This document shows, one piece after another, positions 26,087-35,441 of a stretch of DNA of 64,000 bases. The position numbers and the translations under genes were made by a program. Within the stretch, counting starts at the first letter, position 1, and every line of letters begins with the position of its first letter. The notes beneath the pieces were generated by a model, which did not search any database, had not been told where the DNA came from, and saw nothing but the letters and a program-made list of their open reading frames with translations. This stretch comes from Thetidibacter halocola (GTDB lineage Bacteria; Pseudomonadota; Alphaproteobacteria; Rhodobacterales; Rhodobacteraceae): NCBI RefSeq assembly GCF_018224955.1, contig NZ_JAGTUU010000012.1, forward strand, positions 22,669 through 86,668, given 5' to 3'.

Positions 26087-27022
26087 TCAGGCGCTGTCCG
26101 CGATAGTCTTCAGGTGCTCCTCCAGCACGGTCAACAGCGCATCGCGCCGCGCGTCGCGGGTGCCGCGCGTCCAGGCCGCAGCCAGCACCAGCCTGCCGTG
26201 CGCCGCCGACGGCGGCATCTCCAGCGGGACAAAGCGGACGCCAGGCACCGCGATCCGCGCGGTCCAGCGCGGCACGATGGCCAGCCCCGTACCCGTCGCC
26301 ACGAGGCTGACGATCGTGTGCTTTTCCTCGGCCACCTGCGCGATGCGCGCCGTCAGCCCGGCATCGAGGAACAGCTTGATCGTCAGGTCGTGGGAATGCG
26401 GACGCGAGCGGCGGTCGGGCACGATCAGGGGTGCATCCGCCAGGTCGGCGACAGTGACCGATGCACGATCCGCCAAGGGATGTCCTTCGGGCAGGGCCAC
26501 CACCGCGCTTTCATGGAACAGCGTGCGGAAGACCAGGCGCGGGTCACGCGTCTCGGGCGGGCGGCAAAAGGCGATGTCCAGCCCGCCGCGCAGCAGCCTC
26601 GGCAGCAGGTGGATCGTCTTCTGCTCGACCAGGCGAACCTCGATCCCGGGATGCGCCTTGCGCAGCAGGCGCAGCAGCGGCGGCATCAGCCCGGCAGCGG
26701 CGCTATCGATGGCACCGACCCGCAGCACCGGCGCCGCATCGCGGCCCAAGTCGCGCACCCGCCGTTCCAGCGCATCGGCCTGCGCCACCAGCGCGCGCAT
26801 GTCCTCGAGAACCGCAGCACCCGCCGGTGTCAGCGCGACGCTGCGGGTCGTGCGAAAGAACAGCCGCGTGTCCAGCCCATCTTCGAGCATCCGTATCTGG
26901 CGGCCCAGCGAGGCGGGCAGCATCCCCAGCGCTTGCGCCGCCCGCCCGAAATGCAGCGCATCGGCGGCGGCGACGAAACACTTGATCTGGGCGATCTCCA
27001 TGCGCAGCTCGATCCATCTCAT
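26087..27022 (-). CDS. LysR-family transcriptional regulator
   Basis: This is a DNA-binding activator or repressor. The product is 311 aa with an N-terminal winged helix at residues ~8-65 (IAQIKCFVAAADALHFGRAAQALGMLP, then LGRQIRMLEDGLDTRLFFRTTRSVALTPAGAAVL) and a substrate-binding domain from about residue 95. The start is uncertain: MRWIELR at 27022 is a common LysR opening but has no ribosome-binding sequence, while the Met eight residues later also fits. It is divergent from the tartrate/malate-type dehydrogenase gene, a classical arrangement that makes that gene its probable target. It may be co-transcribed with the MFS gene. Confidence 0.92.
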   Translation of the reverse strand: MRWIELRMEIAQIKCFVAAADALHFGRAAQALGMLPASLGRQIRMLEDGLDTRLFFRTTRSVALTPAGAAVLEDMRALVAQADALERRVRDLGRDAAPVLRVGAIDSAAAGLMPPLLRLLRKAHPGIEVRLVEQKTIHLLPRLLRGGLDIAFCRPPETRDPRLVFRTLFHESAVVALPEGHPLADRASVTVADLADAPLIVPDRRSRPHSHDLTIKLFLDAGLTARIAQVAEEKHTIVSLVATGTGLAIVPRWTARIAVPGVRFVPLEMPPSAAHGRLVLAAAWTRGTRDARRDALLTVLEEHLKTIADSA

Positions 27023-27033
27023 TATTGCATTTA

Positions 27034-27043
27034 ATTATATAAT
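27034..27043. promoter_or_regulatory. AT-rich palindrome in the LysR-dehydrogenase divergent gap
   Basis: ATTATATAAT is a perfect ten-base palindrome inside a 25-bp AT-rich patch (27022-27046) in otherwise very GC-rich DNA. It sits just upstream of the LysR start and about 110 bp from the dehydrogenase start. It may be part of a LysR box or of the LysR promoter; the sequence does not separate these. Confidence 0.4.
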
Positions 27044-27148
27044 CATGCGCGCCTTGAGACGTCCATCCACCACCGCCTAGACTGAAACCAACCCGCCGCG
27101 GCCTACCGCGAACGGCCTAGGCCCAAGCCCAATGAAGGACGACAACCC

Positions 27149-28222
27149 ATGCAGACCTACCGCATCGCCGCCATTCCCGCCGACGGGATCGGCCCCGAAG
27201 TCATCGCTGCCGGGCTTCAGGCGCTGGATGCGCTGGCGCGCCGGGACGGCGGGTTCACGCTGGACGTGACCGAATTCGACTGGGGCTCGGACCGCTACAA
27301 GCGGACCGGCGCGCTGATGCCCGAGGATGGGGCCGAGACGCTCAAGGCGTTCGACGCGATCTTCTTCGGCGCGGTCGGCGCGCCCGACGTGCCCGATCAC
27401 GTCACGCTCTGGGGCCTGCGCCTGCCGATATGCCAGGGCTTCGATCAGTATGCCAACGTGCGGCCGACACGGATCCTGCCCGGCATCGCCTCGCCGCTGG
27501 CCGGGGTCGGACCCGGCGATCTCGACTGGGTGATCGTGCGCGAGAATTCCGAGGGCGAATACTCCGGTATCGGCGGGCGGGCGCATCGCGGCCTGCCCGA
27601 GGAGGTCGGAACCGAGGTCTCGATCTTCACCCGCACCGGCGTCACCCGCATCATGCGTTACGCCTTCCGGCTGGCGCAGTCGCGGCCGCGCAAGCTGCTG
27701 ACGGTGGTGACGAAATCGAACGCCCAGCGGTTCGGCATGGTGATGTGGGACGAGATCGCCGCCGAGGTCTCGCAGGAGTTTCCCGACGTCACCTGGGACA
27801 AGATGCTGGTCGACGCCATGACCGTCCGCATGGTGAAGAACCCGCGCAGCCTCGACACGATCGTGGCCACCAACCTGCATGCGGACATCCTGTCGGACCT
27901 CGCCGGCGCGCTGGCGGGATCGCTGGGCGTCGCGCCCACCGCCAATATCGACCCCGAGCGGCGCTATCCCTCGATGTTCGAACCGATTCACGGCTCGGCC
28001 TTCGACATCACCGGCAAGGGCATCGCCAATCCCGTCGCCACCTTCTGGACCGCCGCGCAGATGCTCGAGCATCTCGGCGAGGCGGCAGCGGCCATCCGGC
28101 TGATGCGGGCGGTCGAAAAGGTCTGCGCCGACGGCGTGCTGACGCCGGACGTGGGCGGCAACGCCACGACGCAGCAGGTCACCGACGCCGTCTGCGACGC
28201 GATCCGCGGCGACAACATCTGA
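27149..28222 (+). CDS. Tartrate/D-malate-type dehydrogenase (isocitrate/isopropylmalate dehydrogenase superfamily)
   Basis: NAD-dependent decarboxylating 2-hydroxyacid dehydrogenase, predicted to act on tartrate, D-malate or 3-isopropylmalate-like acids. The product is 357 aa. It opens YRIAAIPADGIGPEVIAAGLQALDAL. Other motifs are RENSEGEYSGIGG, the dimer helix Lys/Tyr region MRYAFRLAQ, DAMTVRMVKNPRSLDTIVATNLHADILSDL and EPIHGSAFDITGKGIANPVA, which favours the TtuC/DmlA group over LeuB. A LysR gene is divergently placed. Nothing co-transcribed follows before the RTX gene, 202 bp downstream. Confidence 0.9.
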   Translation: MQTYRIAAIPADGIGPEVIAAGLQALDALARRDGGFTLDVTEFDWGSDRYKRTGALMPEDGAETLKAFDAIFFGAVGAPDVPDHVTLWGLRLPICQGFDQYANVRPTRILPGIASPLAGVGPGDLDWVIVRENSEGEYSGIGGRAHRGLPEEVGTEVSIFTRTGVTRIMRYAFRLAQSRPRKLLTVVTKSNAQRFGMVMWDEIAAEVSQEFPDVTWDKMLVDAMTVRMVKNPRSLDTIVATNLHADILSDLAGALAGSLGVAPTANIDPERRYPSMFEPIHGSAFDITGKGIANPVATFWTAAQMLEHLGEAAAAIRLMRAVEKVCADGVLTPDVGGNATTQQVTDAVCDAIRGDNI

Positions 28223-28370
28223 CAGGCGGCGCGGCGGCGGGCGCGGCGCAATGCCCCCTGCCGCGGCCAAAAAAAGACCGGCGCCGGATGCGGCGCGCAA
28301 CGGGCCGGGCCTTCGCCGGGCGGGTTTGGCATGTATCCGAAAAATTCTGCATAAACAGCGGGTCAGGTGC

Positions 28371-28398
28371 TTGCCCGTCACCGAAAACCGGCTATCGT
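28371..28398 (+). promoter_or_regulatory. Possible promoter of the 691-aa RTX gene
   Basis: TTGCCC (28371-28376) is separated by 16 bp from TATCGT (28393-28398), 27 bp before the ATG at 28425. The gap also holds a GGAG ribosome-binding sequence. Both hexamers are only partial matches. Confidence 0.3.
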
Positions 28399-28424
28399 CC
28401 GCGTGATTTTTTCGGAGTTTTCAA

Positions 28425-30500
28425 ATGACTGACATGACGACCTTGGCCGATGGCCGCACTGTGACCTGGCGCACCGATGCCACCGTCTCTCCCGCCACCG
28501 TCGTTTTCCGGGTGGCCGATGCGGACGGCACCATCCTGATCGACCAGGCCGCGATCACGCCCACCGGGAGCAATCCCAGGATCAGCGTCGTGGGCGTCGA
28601 GGGGCTGGCCGATGGCGGGCTGCGGGTGATCTACCACGAAGAGCTGTTCATCCAGTTCGACGACGGCTCGATCTATTCCCAGGTCTTTTCCGCCAGTGGC
28701 GAGGCCAGCACGCCCACGCTGGTCTCCGAGCAGTTCCACCTGATGCCGCAGACCCGCCCCAGCATCGAGACGCTGAGCGACGGCACCTTCCTCTATGCAC
28801 AGGACAGCCTCTTCGCCCCCGATCCCGATGCAGGCTGGAACGCGCAGATCGTCTATCCGGTCAGCTTCAACGACCGGCTCTTTCCTTATGCGCAGGCCAT
28901 AACCGAGACCGATGCAGGCTTTGCCTGGGCCACGATGAGCCTCAGCCCGCCCTTGAACGACACGCCGGTGCTGCTGCACCTGTTCAATGCCGATCTCAGC
29001 CGGGTCGCGGTCAAGGTGCCGGTCGGCAGCACCCTGCACGAGGCGAATTCGGATTTCTCCGCGCGGGTCTACGCGGTGGACGTCGACACGCTGGACGATG
29101 GCCGGATCGCGGTGGTCTGGGCGACAGAGCGCTTTGCCGATGAAACCCGCACGGGAGACCCGCAGAGCGGCATCTTCCTTGCGATCCACAACCCGAATGG
29201 CACCGTCTCGGTGCCCGAGATGGTGGTCTCGCCCACCGCCAACGCGCTCCAGGTCTTCGAGATGCCGAGGGTCTTCGCACTGGACGGTGGCGGCTATGCC
29301 GTGGCCTTCCAGGGCCGGCAGCAGGGCAACAGCACGCTCAGCGCGGCGCTGCACATCCAGACCTACGACGCCTCCGGCCAGTTGCTGGACGAGGATATCG
29401 ACCCCCGGACGGGCACCAGCCCGCTGCGCGGCCTGACCACGCAGGACCTGGTGATCTCCGCCGATGGCAGCAGCTTTGCGCTGACGGTGGACAGCCTGGT
29501 TTCGCTGGACGACCGCGAGGGCGCAGGGTCACCGCCCGACCTGCCCACCGAGGGCGCCGACGACCTGCTCGGCACGGCAGGCCCCGACTCGGTGACGCTG
29601 CTGGGTGGGAACGACACCTACTCGGGTGGCGATGGCGACGACCTGGCCAACGGCGGCACGGGCGATGACAGCCTCTATGGCAACACCGGCAACGATACGC
29701 TGCTGGGTGGCGAGGGCGATGACCGGCTGGATGGCGGCAATGGCGACGACAGCCTGGCCGGCGCCGATGGGGCCGATACGCTGCTGGGCGGCAAGGGTTA
29801 CGACACGCTGCGCGGTGGCGACGGCAATGACCGGGTGGTTGGCGGCGACGGGCGCGACCTGGCCTACCTCGGCGGCGGCGACGACCTGTTCTTCGACAAC
29901 GCGCAGGGCGGCGTGAACGGGCGCGACACGGTCTGGGCCAATGCCGGCAACGACACGGTGCAGGGCGGCAATGGCGACGACGTGTTCTACGGCGAGGGCG
30001 GCGCCGACCTGATCCTCGGGCGTCTGGGCAATGACCGGCTGTTCGGCGGCGACCAGAACGACACGCTGCGCGGCGGCGACGGGAATGACGTGGTGGCGGG
30101 CGGCAACGGCCGCGACCGGGCCTTCCTGGGGGCCGGCAACGACCAGTGGTTCGACAATGACCAGGTGCAGTTCGGCGATGATTTCATCGACGGCTGGACC
30201 GGCGACGACACGATCCGCATGGGCGGCGGCAACGACACCGCCGTTGGCGGCGCTGGGGCCGACACGTTTGTCTTCGCCGCCAGCATCGATGCCGATGTCA
30301 TCCGCGACTACCAGCTGGGCCAGGACGCCCTGCAGATCGACACGGGCCTCTGGGGCGGCGCCCTCGACCTGGCGCGGCTGGAGGCGCTGACCGACACGAG
30401 TTCCGGCACGCTGGTGCTGGATTTCGGCGGCGGCCACAGCATCACCTTCGAGGGGCTGACCTCGAACGCCGGGCTGCTGGACGACATCGTGCTGGTCTGA
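28425..30500 (+). CDS. RTX protein with beta-propeller-like N-terminal region (691 aa)
   Basis: A predicted type I-secreted, calcium-binding extracellular protein. It has no signal peptide. Residues 1 to about 365 consist of strand-rich repeats with motifs like LADGRTVTWRT, ADGGLRVIYHE and LDGGGYAVAFQGR, reminiscent of the sequence-repeat N-terminal parts of other large alphaproteobacterial RTX proteins. Residues about 374-610 are RTX nonapeptides (GGxGxDxLx type, for example GNTGNDTLLGGEGDDRLDGGNGDD). Residues about 611-691 form a module, ADTFVFAASIDADVIRDYQLG through to DDIVLV, also seen in two other proteins of this island. The 3' 840 bp is nearly identical to that of the gene at 37084. 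Function is unknown. Confidence 0.85.
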   Translation: MTDMTTLADGRTVTWRTDATVSPATVVFRVADADGTILIDQAAITPTGSNPRISVVGVEGLADGGLRVIYHEELFIQFDDGSIYSQVFSASGEASTPTLVSEQFHLMPQTRPSIETLSDGTFLYAQDSLFAPDPDAGWNAQIVYPVSFNDRLFPYAQAITETDAGFAWATMSLSPPLNDTPVLLHLFNADLSRVAVKVPVGSTLHEANSDFSARVYAVDVDTLDDGRIAVVWATERFADETRTGDPQSGIFLAIHNPNGTVSVPEMVVSPTANALQVFEMPRVFALDGGGYAVAFQGRQQGNSTLSAALHIQTYDASGQLLDEDIDPRTGTSPLRGLTTQDLVISADGSSFALTVDSLVSLDDREGAGSPPDLPTEGADDLLGTAGPDSVTLLGGNDTYSGGDGDDLANGGTGDDSLYGNTGNDTLLGGEGDDRLDGGNGDDSLAGADGADTLLGGKGYDTLRGGDGNDRVVGGDGRDLAYLGGGDDLFFDNAQGGVNGRDTVWANAGNDTVQGGNGDDVFYGEGGADLILGRLGNDRLFGGDQNDTLRGGDGNDVVAGGNGRDRAFLGAGNDQWFDNDQVQFGDDFIDGWTGDDTIRMGGGNDTAVGGAGADTFVFAASIDADVIRDYQLGQDALQIDTGLWGGALDLARLEALTDTSSGTLVLDFGGGHSITFEGLTSNAGLLDDIVLV

Positions 30501-30540
30501 GGCGCGGGGTTCTTCCGGCCTCGAATATCCCGGGGGGGGG
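29661..30540 (+). repeat. Long direct repeat, copy 1 (3' end of the 691-aa RTX gene)
   Basis: Bases 29661-30500 match 38446-39285 at a constant offset of 8785 with no insertion or deletion and few substitutions seen by eye. Similarity continues about 40 bp past the stop through a shared TTCTTCCGGCCTCGAATATC segment to a run of G, which is nine long here (30532-30540) and fourteen long in the other copy. Sequence before 29661 differs between the genes. Confidence 0.9.
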
Positions 30541-30761
30541 CGCCACGCGCGCCGGGGGCAAGGCCGCCGGCCCACACCCCCGGGGTACCCTGCCCCGCGA
30601 ATGACCGGCCAGGTGCGCGCTCGACACGCGCAACGACGGAACGCGCGCACCGCTCCGTATAAACAGGACGGCACGGCATCCTGTCGCCTTGGGTCCCCTG
30701 GGATGGACAGGCGGCGTCAAGTCGGGGGATCATGCACGGGGCTCGAGGCGAAAGGACGGCA

Positions 30762-32009
30762 ATGACCACGGACAGCGAGGAAATGGCCCGCCTTCTCGGG
30801 CTGGGCCGGCATCGGAAACGCTGGCGTCTATGGCCGCTGCTTGCCGTTCTGGTCGCGGGCGGCATCGCGATCTGGCTGCTGGTGCCGTTCGACGGGGGCG
30901 CCGGCAAGGTGACCTATGTCACCGACACCGTCCGCCGGACCGACATCGCCGTGACGGTTTCGGCCACCGGCACGGTAGAGCCCACCGATTTCGTCGAGAT
31001 CTCAAGCGAGTTGTCGGGCACGATCAGCAAGGTGCACGTGGATTTCAACGATACGGTCGAGCCGGGCACGGTGCTGGCCGAGCTCGACACCGCTCGGCTC
31101 GAGGCTCAACTGGCGGTTCAGACAGCCTCTCTCGCCGCCGCCGAGGCGCGGATCGCCATCGCCGAGGCGACATTGAAGGAGGCCCGCGCCGACTACGAGC
31201 GCGGACTGCAATTGCAGGAACGCGGCGTCGAATCCTTCCAGACCTTCCTCGCGCAGCAGGCCAGTTTCGAACGCGCGCAGGCCGAGCTGCAATCAGCCAT
31301 CGCCTCGCGCGACCTGGCGCAGGCCAATGTCGATCTGGCAAGGGTCGATCTCGACAAGGCCTGCATCTGCTCGCCGGTCAAGGGCGTGGTGCTGAAGCGC
31401 GCGGTGGACGAGGGCCAGATCGTCGCCGCCTCTCTCTCGGCGCCGGTGCTGTTCACCATCGCCGAGGACTTGGCCCGGATGGAGCTTCAGGTCGATATCG
31501 ACGAGGCCGATATCGGGCGGGTCGCCGTGGGGCAGAAGGCCCGTTTCACCGTCGAGGCCTTTGACGACCGTGACTTTCCGGCCGAGATCACCGCATTGCG
31601 GCTGGCGCCGGAAACCGTGGACGGGGTCGTGACCTACAAGGGCATTCTGACGCTCGACAATGCGGACCTGCTGCTGCGCCCCGGCATGACCGCCACCGCC
31701 GAGATCGTCGTCGCCGAGGTGCCGGGTGCGCTGGCCGTGCCGAACGCGGCGCTGCGCTATGCCCCGCCGCAGGAGGCCCAGACCGAGGAACGCTCCGGCG
31801 GCGGCCTGCTGGGCGTCATCATGCCCGCACGGCCGGTCCCCGGCAACGGGGTCGCCACGGCGCAGAAATCCGTCTGGGTGCTGCGCGACGATGCCGCCGT
31901 CGAGGTAGCCGTCACGACCGGCGAGACGGATGGCAGCCTGACCGCGATCCTTGCGGGCGATCTGGCTGAGGGCGACGCGGTCATCACGGACCGGTTCGAT
32001 GGCCAATGA
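30762..32009 (+). CDS. HlyD/MacA-like periplasmic adaptor subunit
   Basis: This membrane-fusion protein would link an inner-membrane ABC exporter to an outer-membrane channel. The 415-aa product has one N-terminal membrane segment (LWPLLAVLVAGGIAIWLLVPF). Then come a lipoyl-like half-motif (VSATGTVEPTDFVEISSELSGTISKVHVDFNDTVEPGTVLAELD), a long helical hairpin (residues ~105-190) and the matching half (CICSPVKGVVLKRAVDEGQIV). A beta-barrel domain completes it. The ATG at 30762 follows AAAGGA; an upstream ATG at 30732 is less well placed. It overlaps the ATPase gene by 11 bases. It is MacA-like, not the type I secretion HlyD usually paired with RTX toxins. Confidence 0.9.
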   Translation: MTTDSEEMARLLGLGRHRKRWRLWPLLAVLVAGGIAIWLLVPFDGGAGKVTYVTDTVRRTDIAVTVSATGTVEPTDFVEISSELSGTISKVHVDFNDTVEPGTVLAELDTARLEAQLAVQTASLAAAEARIAIAEATLKEARADYERGLQLQERGVESFQTFLAQQASFERAQAELQSAIASRDLAQANVDLARVDLDKACICSPVKGVVLKRAVDEGQIVAASLSAPVLFTIAEDLARMELQVDIDEADIGRVAVGQKARFTVEAFDDRDFPAEITALRLAPETVDGVVTYKGILTLDNADLLLRPGMTATAEIVVAEVPGALAVPNAALRYAPPQEAQTEERSGGGLLGVIMPARPVPGNGVATAQKSVWVLRDDAAVEVAVTTGETDGSLTAILAGDLAEGDAVITDRFDGQ

Positions 32010-32715
32010 CGCCCCTGCCCCGCTGATCGCCCTGCGCGACATCACCCGCCACTACGGCAGCGGCGAGGCCATGGTACGGGCGCTGGACGGCGTCACGCTG
32101 ACTGTCTCGAAGGGCGAGTTCGTCGCCATCATGGGCCCGTCCGGCTCTGGGAAATCGACCGCGATGAACGTGCTGGGTTGCCTCGACAGCCCAAGCTCGG
32201 GCCATTACCTGTTCAACGGGATCGAGGTCGCGGGGCTCGACCGCGACCAGCGGGCGTTGCTGCGCCGGCACTACCTCGGCTTCATCTTTCAGGGCTACAA
32301 CCTGCTGCCGCGCAGCAGCGCGTTGCAGAACGTCGAACTGCCCCTGATCTACAAGGGCCTGGCGCGGGCCGAACGCGAGGAACGCGCGCTCGAGGCGCTG
32401 GATCGTGTGGGCCTTGCGCATCGAGCGACACACGATCCCTCGGAACTGTCGGGCGGCCAACAGCAGCGCGTGGCCATCGCCCGCGCGCTGGCCGGTCACC
32501 CGCAGGTCGTGCTGGCGGACGAACCCACCGGCAATCTCGACACGAAACGCTCGGTCGAGATCATGGAACTGCTGCGGCAACTCAACCGCGAGGAAGGGCT
32601 GACCATCATCATGGTCACGCATGAAGAGGACATGGCCGAATTTGCCGACCGGCTGATCTGGATGGTCGACGGCAAGGTGGCGACCGACCGCAAGACCGCG
32701 AAAGGCGCCGCCTGA
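31999..32715 (+). CDS. ABC transporter ATP-binding protein, MacB/LolD-like
   Basis: The 238-aa ATPase has Walker [10 protein letters not shown], the signature [15 protein letters not shown], Walker [15 protein letters not shown] and the switch MVTHEEDMA. The GNLDTK after Walker B is typical of the MacB/LolD branch. In classical MacB the ATPase is fused to the permease; here they are two genes. The ATG at 31999 overlaps the adaptor stop and gives the normal start of the domain, and the stop shares a base with the permease start at 32715. Confidence 0.92.
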   Translation: MANDAPAPLIALRDITRHYGSGEAMVRALDGVTLTVSKGEFVAIMGPSGSGKSTAMNVLGCLDSPSSGHYLFNGIEVAGLDRDQRALLRRHYLGFIFQGYNLLPRSSALQNVELPLIYKGLARAEREERALEALDRVGLAHRATHDPSELSGGQQQRVAIARALAGHPQVVLADEPTGNLDTKRSVEIMELLRQLNREEGLTIIMVTHEEDMAEFADRLIWMVDGKVATDRKTAKGAA

Positions 32716-33920
32716 TGCTGTGGGAGACGGTCCGGCTGGCCTTGCAGGCGATCCTGCGCAACCCGATGCGGTCCTTCCTGACCGTGCTGGGCGTGGTGAT
32801 CGGCGTGGCGGCGGTGATCGCAATGGTGACGATCGGGCGGGGGTCCGCCGCGCAGGTCACGGCAGACGTGCAGACTTTGGGTGCAAACCGCCTGATGCTG
32901 TCGCCCGGTCAGGCCCGGATGGGGCCCGGCAGCGGCAGCGGTTCGGCCCGGCCCTTTGCCTTGTCGGATGTGGATGCCCTGACCGACCAGTTGTCCAGCA
33001 TCGAGACCGGGGCACCCACCGCAACCCGTCAGATGGTGGCGGTCTTCGGCAATACCAACCACCGGACCTCGGTCAACGGCACGGATTCGCGGTATCTGGT
33101 CGTGTCGGACTGGCGGCTGGCTGCGGGGCGCGCCTTCACCAGCGCCGAGGAAGGCGGGCGCGCGGCCTGCATCCTGGGTCATACCGTGAAGCAGGAGCTG
33201 TTCGGCCACGCCGACCCGCTGGGCGAGGATATCCGCCTTGGCACGCTTTCCTGCCAGGTGATCGGCGTACTGGAGGCCAAGGGCGCCTCGGCCTTCGGCA
33301 CCGACCAGGACGACGTGGTGCTGATCCCCTTCCGCACCTTTGCCCGCCGCATCGCCGGCAGCGCCGACGTGCCGCTGATCACCCTGTCGATGCGCGACGG
33401 CGTCTCGACCGACCGCGCGGTGGGCGACGTGACCGCCCTGATGCGCGAGATCCGCCGCATCGGCCCGGGCGAGGACGACGATTTCACCGTGAACACGATG
33501 GAACAGCTGTCATCCATGCTGACCGGCATCAGCAACGTGCTGACCGGGCTGCTGTCGGCGGTGGCCGCGGTATCGCTGCTGGTGGGCGGGATCGGCATCA
33601 TGAACATCATGCTGGTCTCTGTCACCGAACGGACGCGCGAGATCGGCATCCGCATGGCGGTGGGCGCGCAGGCGCACCAGGTGCTGATGCAGTTCCTCGT
33701 CGAGTCCATCGTCCTGTCCGCGCTGGGCGGGCTCTTGGGCATTGCGCTGGGCCTGGCTCTCGCGGCACTGGGCGCGGGGCTGCTGGAGGTGCCCTTCGTG
33801 CCGGACCCGGGGGTGATCGCGCTGGCCTTCGTCTTTTCGGCGGCGGTGGGGATCGTCTTCGGCTTTGTCCCGGCACGCTCGGCGGCACGGTTGGACCCGA
33901 TCGACGCGCTGCGGCACTGA
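32715..33920 (+). CDS. ABC transporter permease, MacB/FtsX type
   Basis: This 401-aa membrane subunit has four helices: one N-terminal, then a large periplasmic MacB-PCD domain (residues ~40-260), then three C-terminal helices in the FtsX domain. The opening RNPMRSFLTVLGVVIGVAAVIAMVTIG and the later GGIGIMNIMLVSVTERTREIGIRMAVGAQ are diagnostic. The end PARSAARLDPIDALRH is also typical. With its two upstream partners it forms a tripartite efflux pump that would need a TolC-like channel encoded elsewhere. Substrate unknown. Confidence 0.93.
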   Translation: MLWETVRLALQAILRNPMRSFLTVLGVVIGVAAVIAMVTIGRGSAAQVTADVQTLGANRLMLSPGQARMGPGSGSGSARPFALSDVDALTDQLSSIETGAPTATRQMVAVFGNTNHRTSVNGTDSRYLVVSDWRLAAGRAFTSAEEGGRAACILGHTVKQELFGHADPLGEDIRLGTLSCQVIGVLEAKGASAFGTDQDDVVLIPFRTFARRIAGSADVPLITLSMRDGVSTDRAVGDVTALMREIRRIGPGEDDDFTVNTMEQLSSMLTGISNVLTGLLSAVAAVSLLVGGIGIMNIMLVSVTERTREIGIRMAVGAQAHQVLMQFLVESIVLSALGGLLGIALGLALAALGAGLLEVPFVPDPGVIALAFVFSAAVGIVFGFVPARSAARLDPIDALRH

Positions 33921-33994
33921 GCCCAGGCGTCGCACGCCAAGGCCATGTCCGCCACCCGCCCGCACCGCTGTCCCGGGCACAGCGTTCGGATCGG

Positions 33995-35110
33995 GCGATG
34001 CCGTTCCAGCCTATGACGACACGGAAATACTGATCGATGTCCACTTGCCCGATCTCGACCCGCAAGACGAAGTTCGTTGGCGCGTGGCGCAGTGATTGTT
34101 CCAGTCGCCGCAGTTCGTGTCGATGTTGCAGATATCTTGGGCGACAGCCGCCGTGCTGTCCGCGCAGTCCCGCAGTCGCCACGGGATCGGCAACGATCTT
34201 GACCAAGTAGTCCATTTGAAGATCCACGCGCTCGGCAATCGAGCGAAAGGCCATTCCGAAATCCTTTCCGACCGTCCAGGCCAGGTCGCCGCCATAGGGG
34301 CCAAAGGATGCGCCCGGCACCGTTCGGCCTGCCCCCCGTTCAGAGAAAACGCCGTGCTTCCGATCGTCTCGAGAAAAGCGAAATCATGGATGCGGAACTG
34401 CTGGCGCATCTGGATAAAGCGTCCTGTGAACTCGTTCCACAACAGCGTGTCAGTTCGCGAGACCGGTGTCGCGATCGTGTCGGCGCCCGGGGTTCAGGGA
34501 TCGTCGACCCCTCGATTAAGACCGTGACCGTGGCAGTCGTCACGCCGCCACGCCCGTCATCGACCGTTTGGGTGAAATCGACGGTGGCGGTTTCGTCCTC
34601 GGAAAGGTGCCCTTACGCGCCGGAGGTACCTTCGCCCGCAGGATTTGGGAAACTGCCCGCAGACAACTTGCCCCCGCGCTGCCCCAGTCATCAGGACGCG
34701 TCACCGGCAGACAGGCGTCCGGGGGCCAGGGCTTTCAGCGCCGGACGGATCTGGAAGCGGGTGAAACTGTCCTCGTCCTTGGTGATCGTGTCCTCGCCAA
34801 GGACCGGCGCATTGTTCGGGCCGTCCAGCCGCATCGTGTCGGCGCCGAAGATTCCGGTTTCCACCCCGATCAGCAGGTCAGTGCCATAGCCGTTCCCCAA
34901 AGGCGGCCCGCGTTGCACAGCCTCCGCACCCCGTTCACCGGCTCCAGCAGGATCGCACGGACCTCGGACCGAGGCGCATCCATCATCGTGTCATGGCCTC
35001 GCCCGTCCACCTTCTCGATCACGTCGCCCGCGGCGTCGACGTGGTGAGAGTCGCCGCCCCAGCCGCCCCGCATCTTGTCAGCGCCGTTGTCCTCGAACAG
35101 GTCGCCGGCG
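33995..35110 (-). pseudogene. Decayed copy of the 1362-aa RTX/VCBS-like gene
   Basis: Read on the minus strand, several short pieces in different frames match the intact gene at 50744-54832 in the same order. They include FVLRVEIGQVDIDQYFRVVIGWN against its C-terminus, TGRFIQMRQQFRIHDFAFL, TTATVTVLIEG, and YGTDLLIGVETGIFGADTMRLDGPNNAPVLGEDTITKDEDSF. The 5' end has ADKMRGGWGGDSHHVDAAGDVIE. Large internal pieces are missing: the glycine-rich region and a block between the first RTX part and residue ~690 of the intact protein. The N-terminal ~150 residues are also missing. Frame changes and stops mean it cannot make a full protein. Confidence 0.85.
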
Positions 35111-35441
35111 CAAGGAGTAATGACGACAAAACCCTGCGCGGCCACTCGGGAACCAAGTCTGCCGGCGATGCCCGAGAACGTCACAACCGCGTGCGCGGCA
35201 TCGTCGCAGAGGACACAGCCAAGCAACAGGAACCGATCCGGCAAGACAGGAGATCCTGGCGACCAAGGCCGAACCACTTTGCCTGCGACGGTTCGATACC
35301 CTGTGCTGGGTCCGGCCTGCGCCTCTGGCAACAGGTCCGGCGAGGATGGGGCGGCGCGGGGTTTTACACGGTGTTTCCCTTTGCCTCGTCGCCGCAACCC
35401 GTTAGACGATCCGGGGGTGCGACCTTTGCCGTGAGGGATCG
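35111..35441. other. Non-coding stretch with no recognised feature
   Basis: Between the decayed RTX copy and the DUF6880-type gene I see no gene, RNA or clear repeat. Short open readings exist on both strands but show no family resemblance. It may include more worn-out RTX sequence and the promoter of the next gene. Confidence 0.4.

Noticed and set aside
29600..30260. Short periodic repeats suggesting a CRISPR array
   Set aside because: The period is that of in-frame RTX nonapeptide codons, the units vary, and the region is an intact coding sequence.
30762..32009. HlyD of a type I secretion system for the RTX proteins
   Set aside because: The protein is followed by MacB/LolD-type ATPase and FtsX-type permease genes, not by an RTX-type ABC exporter, and its domain order is MacA-like.
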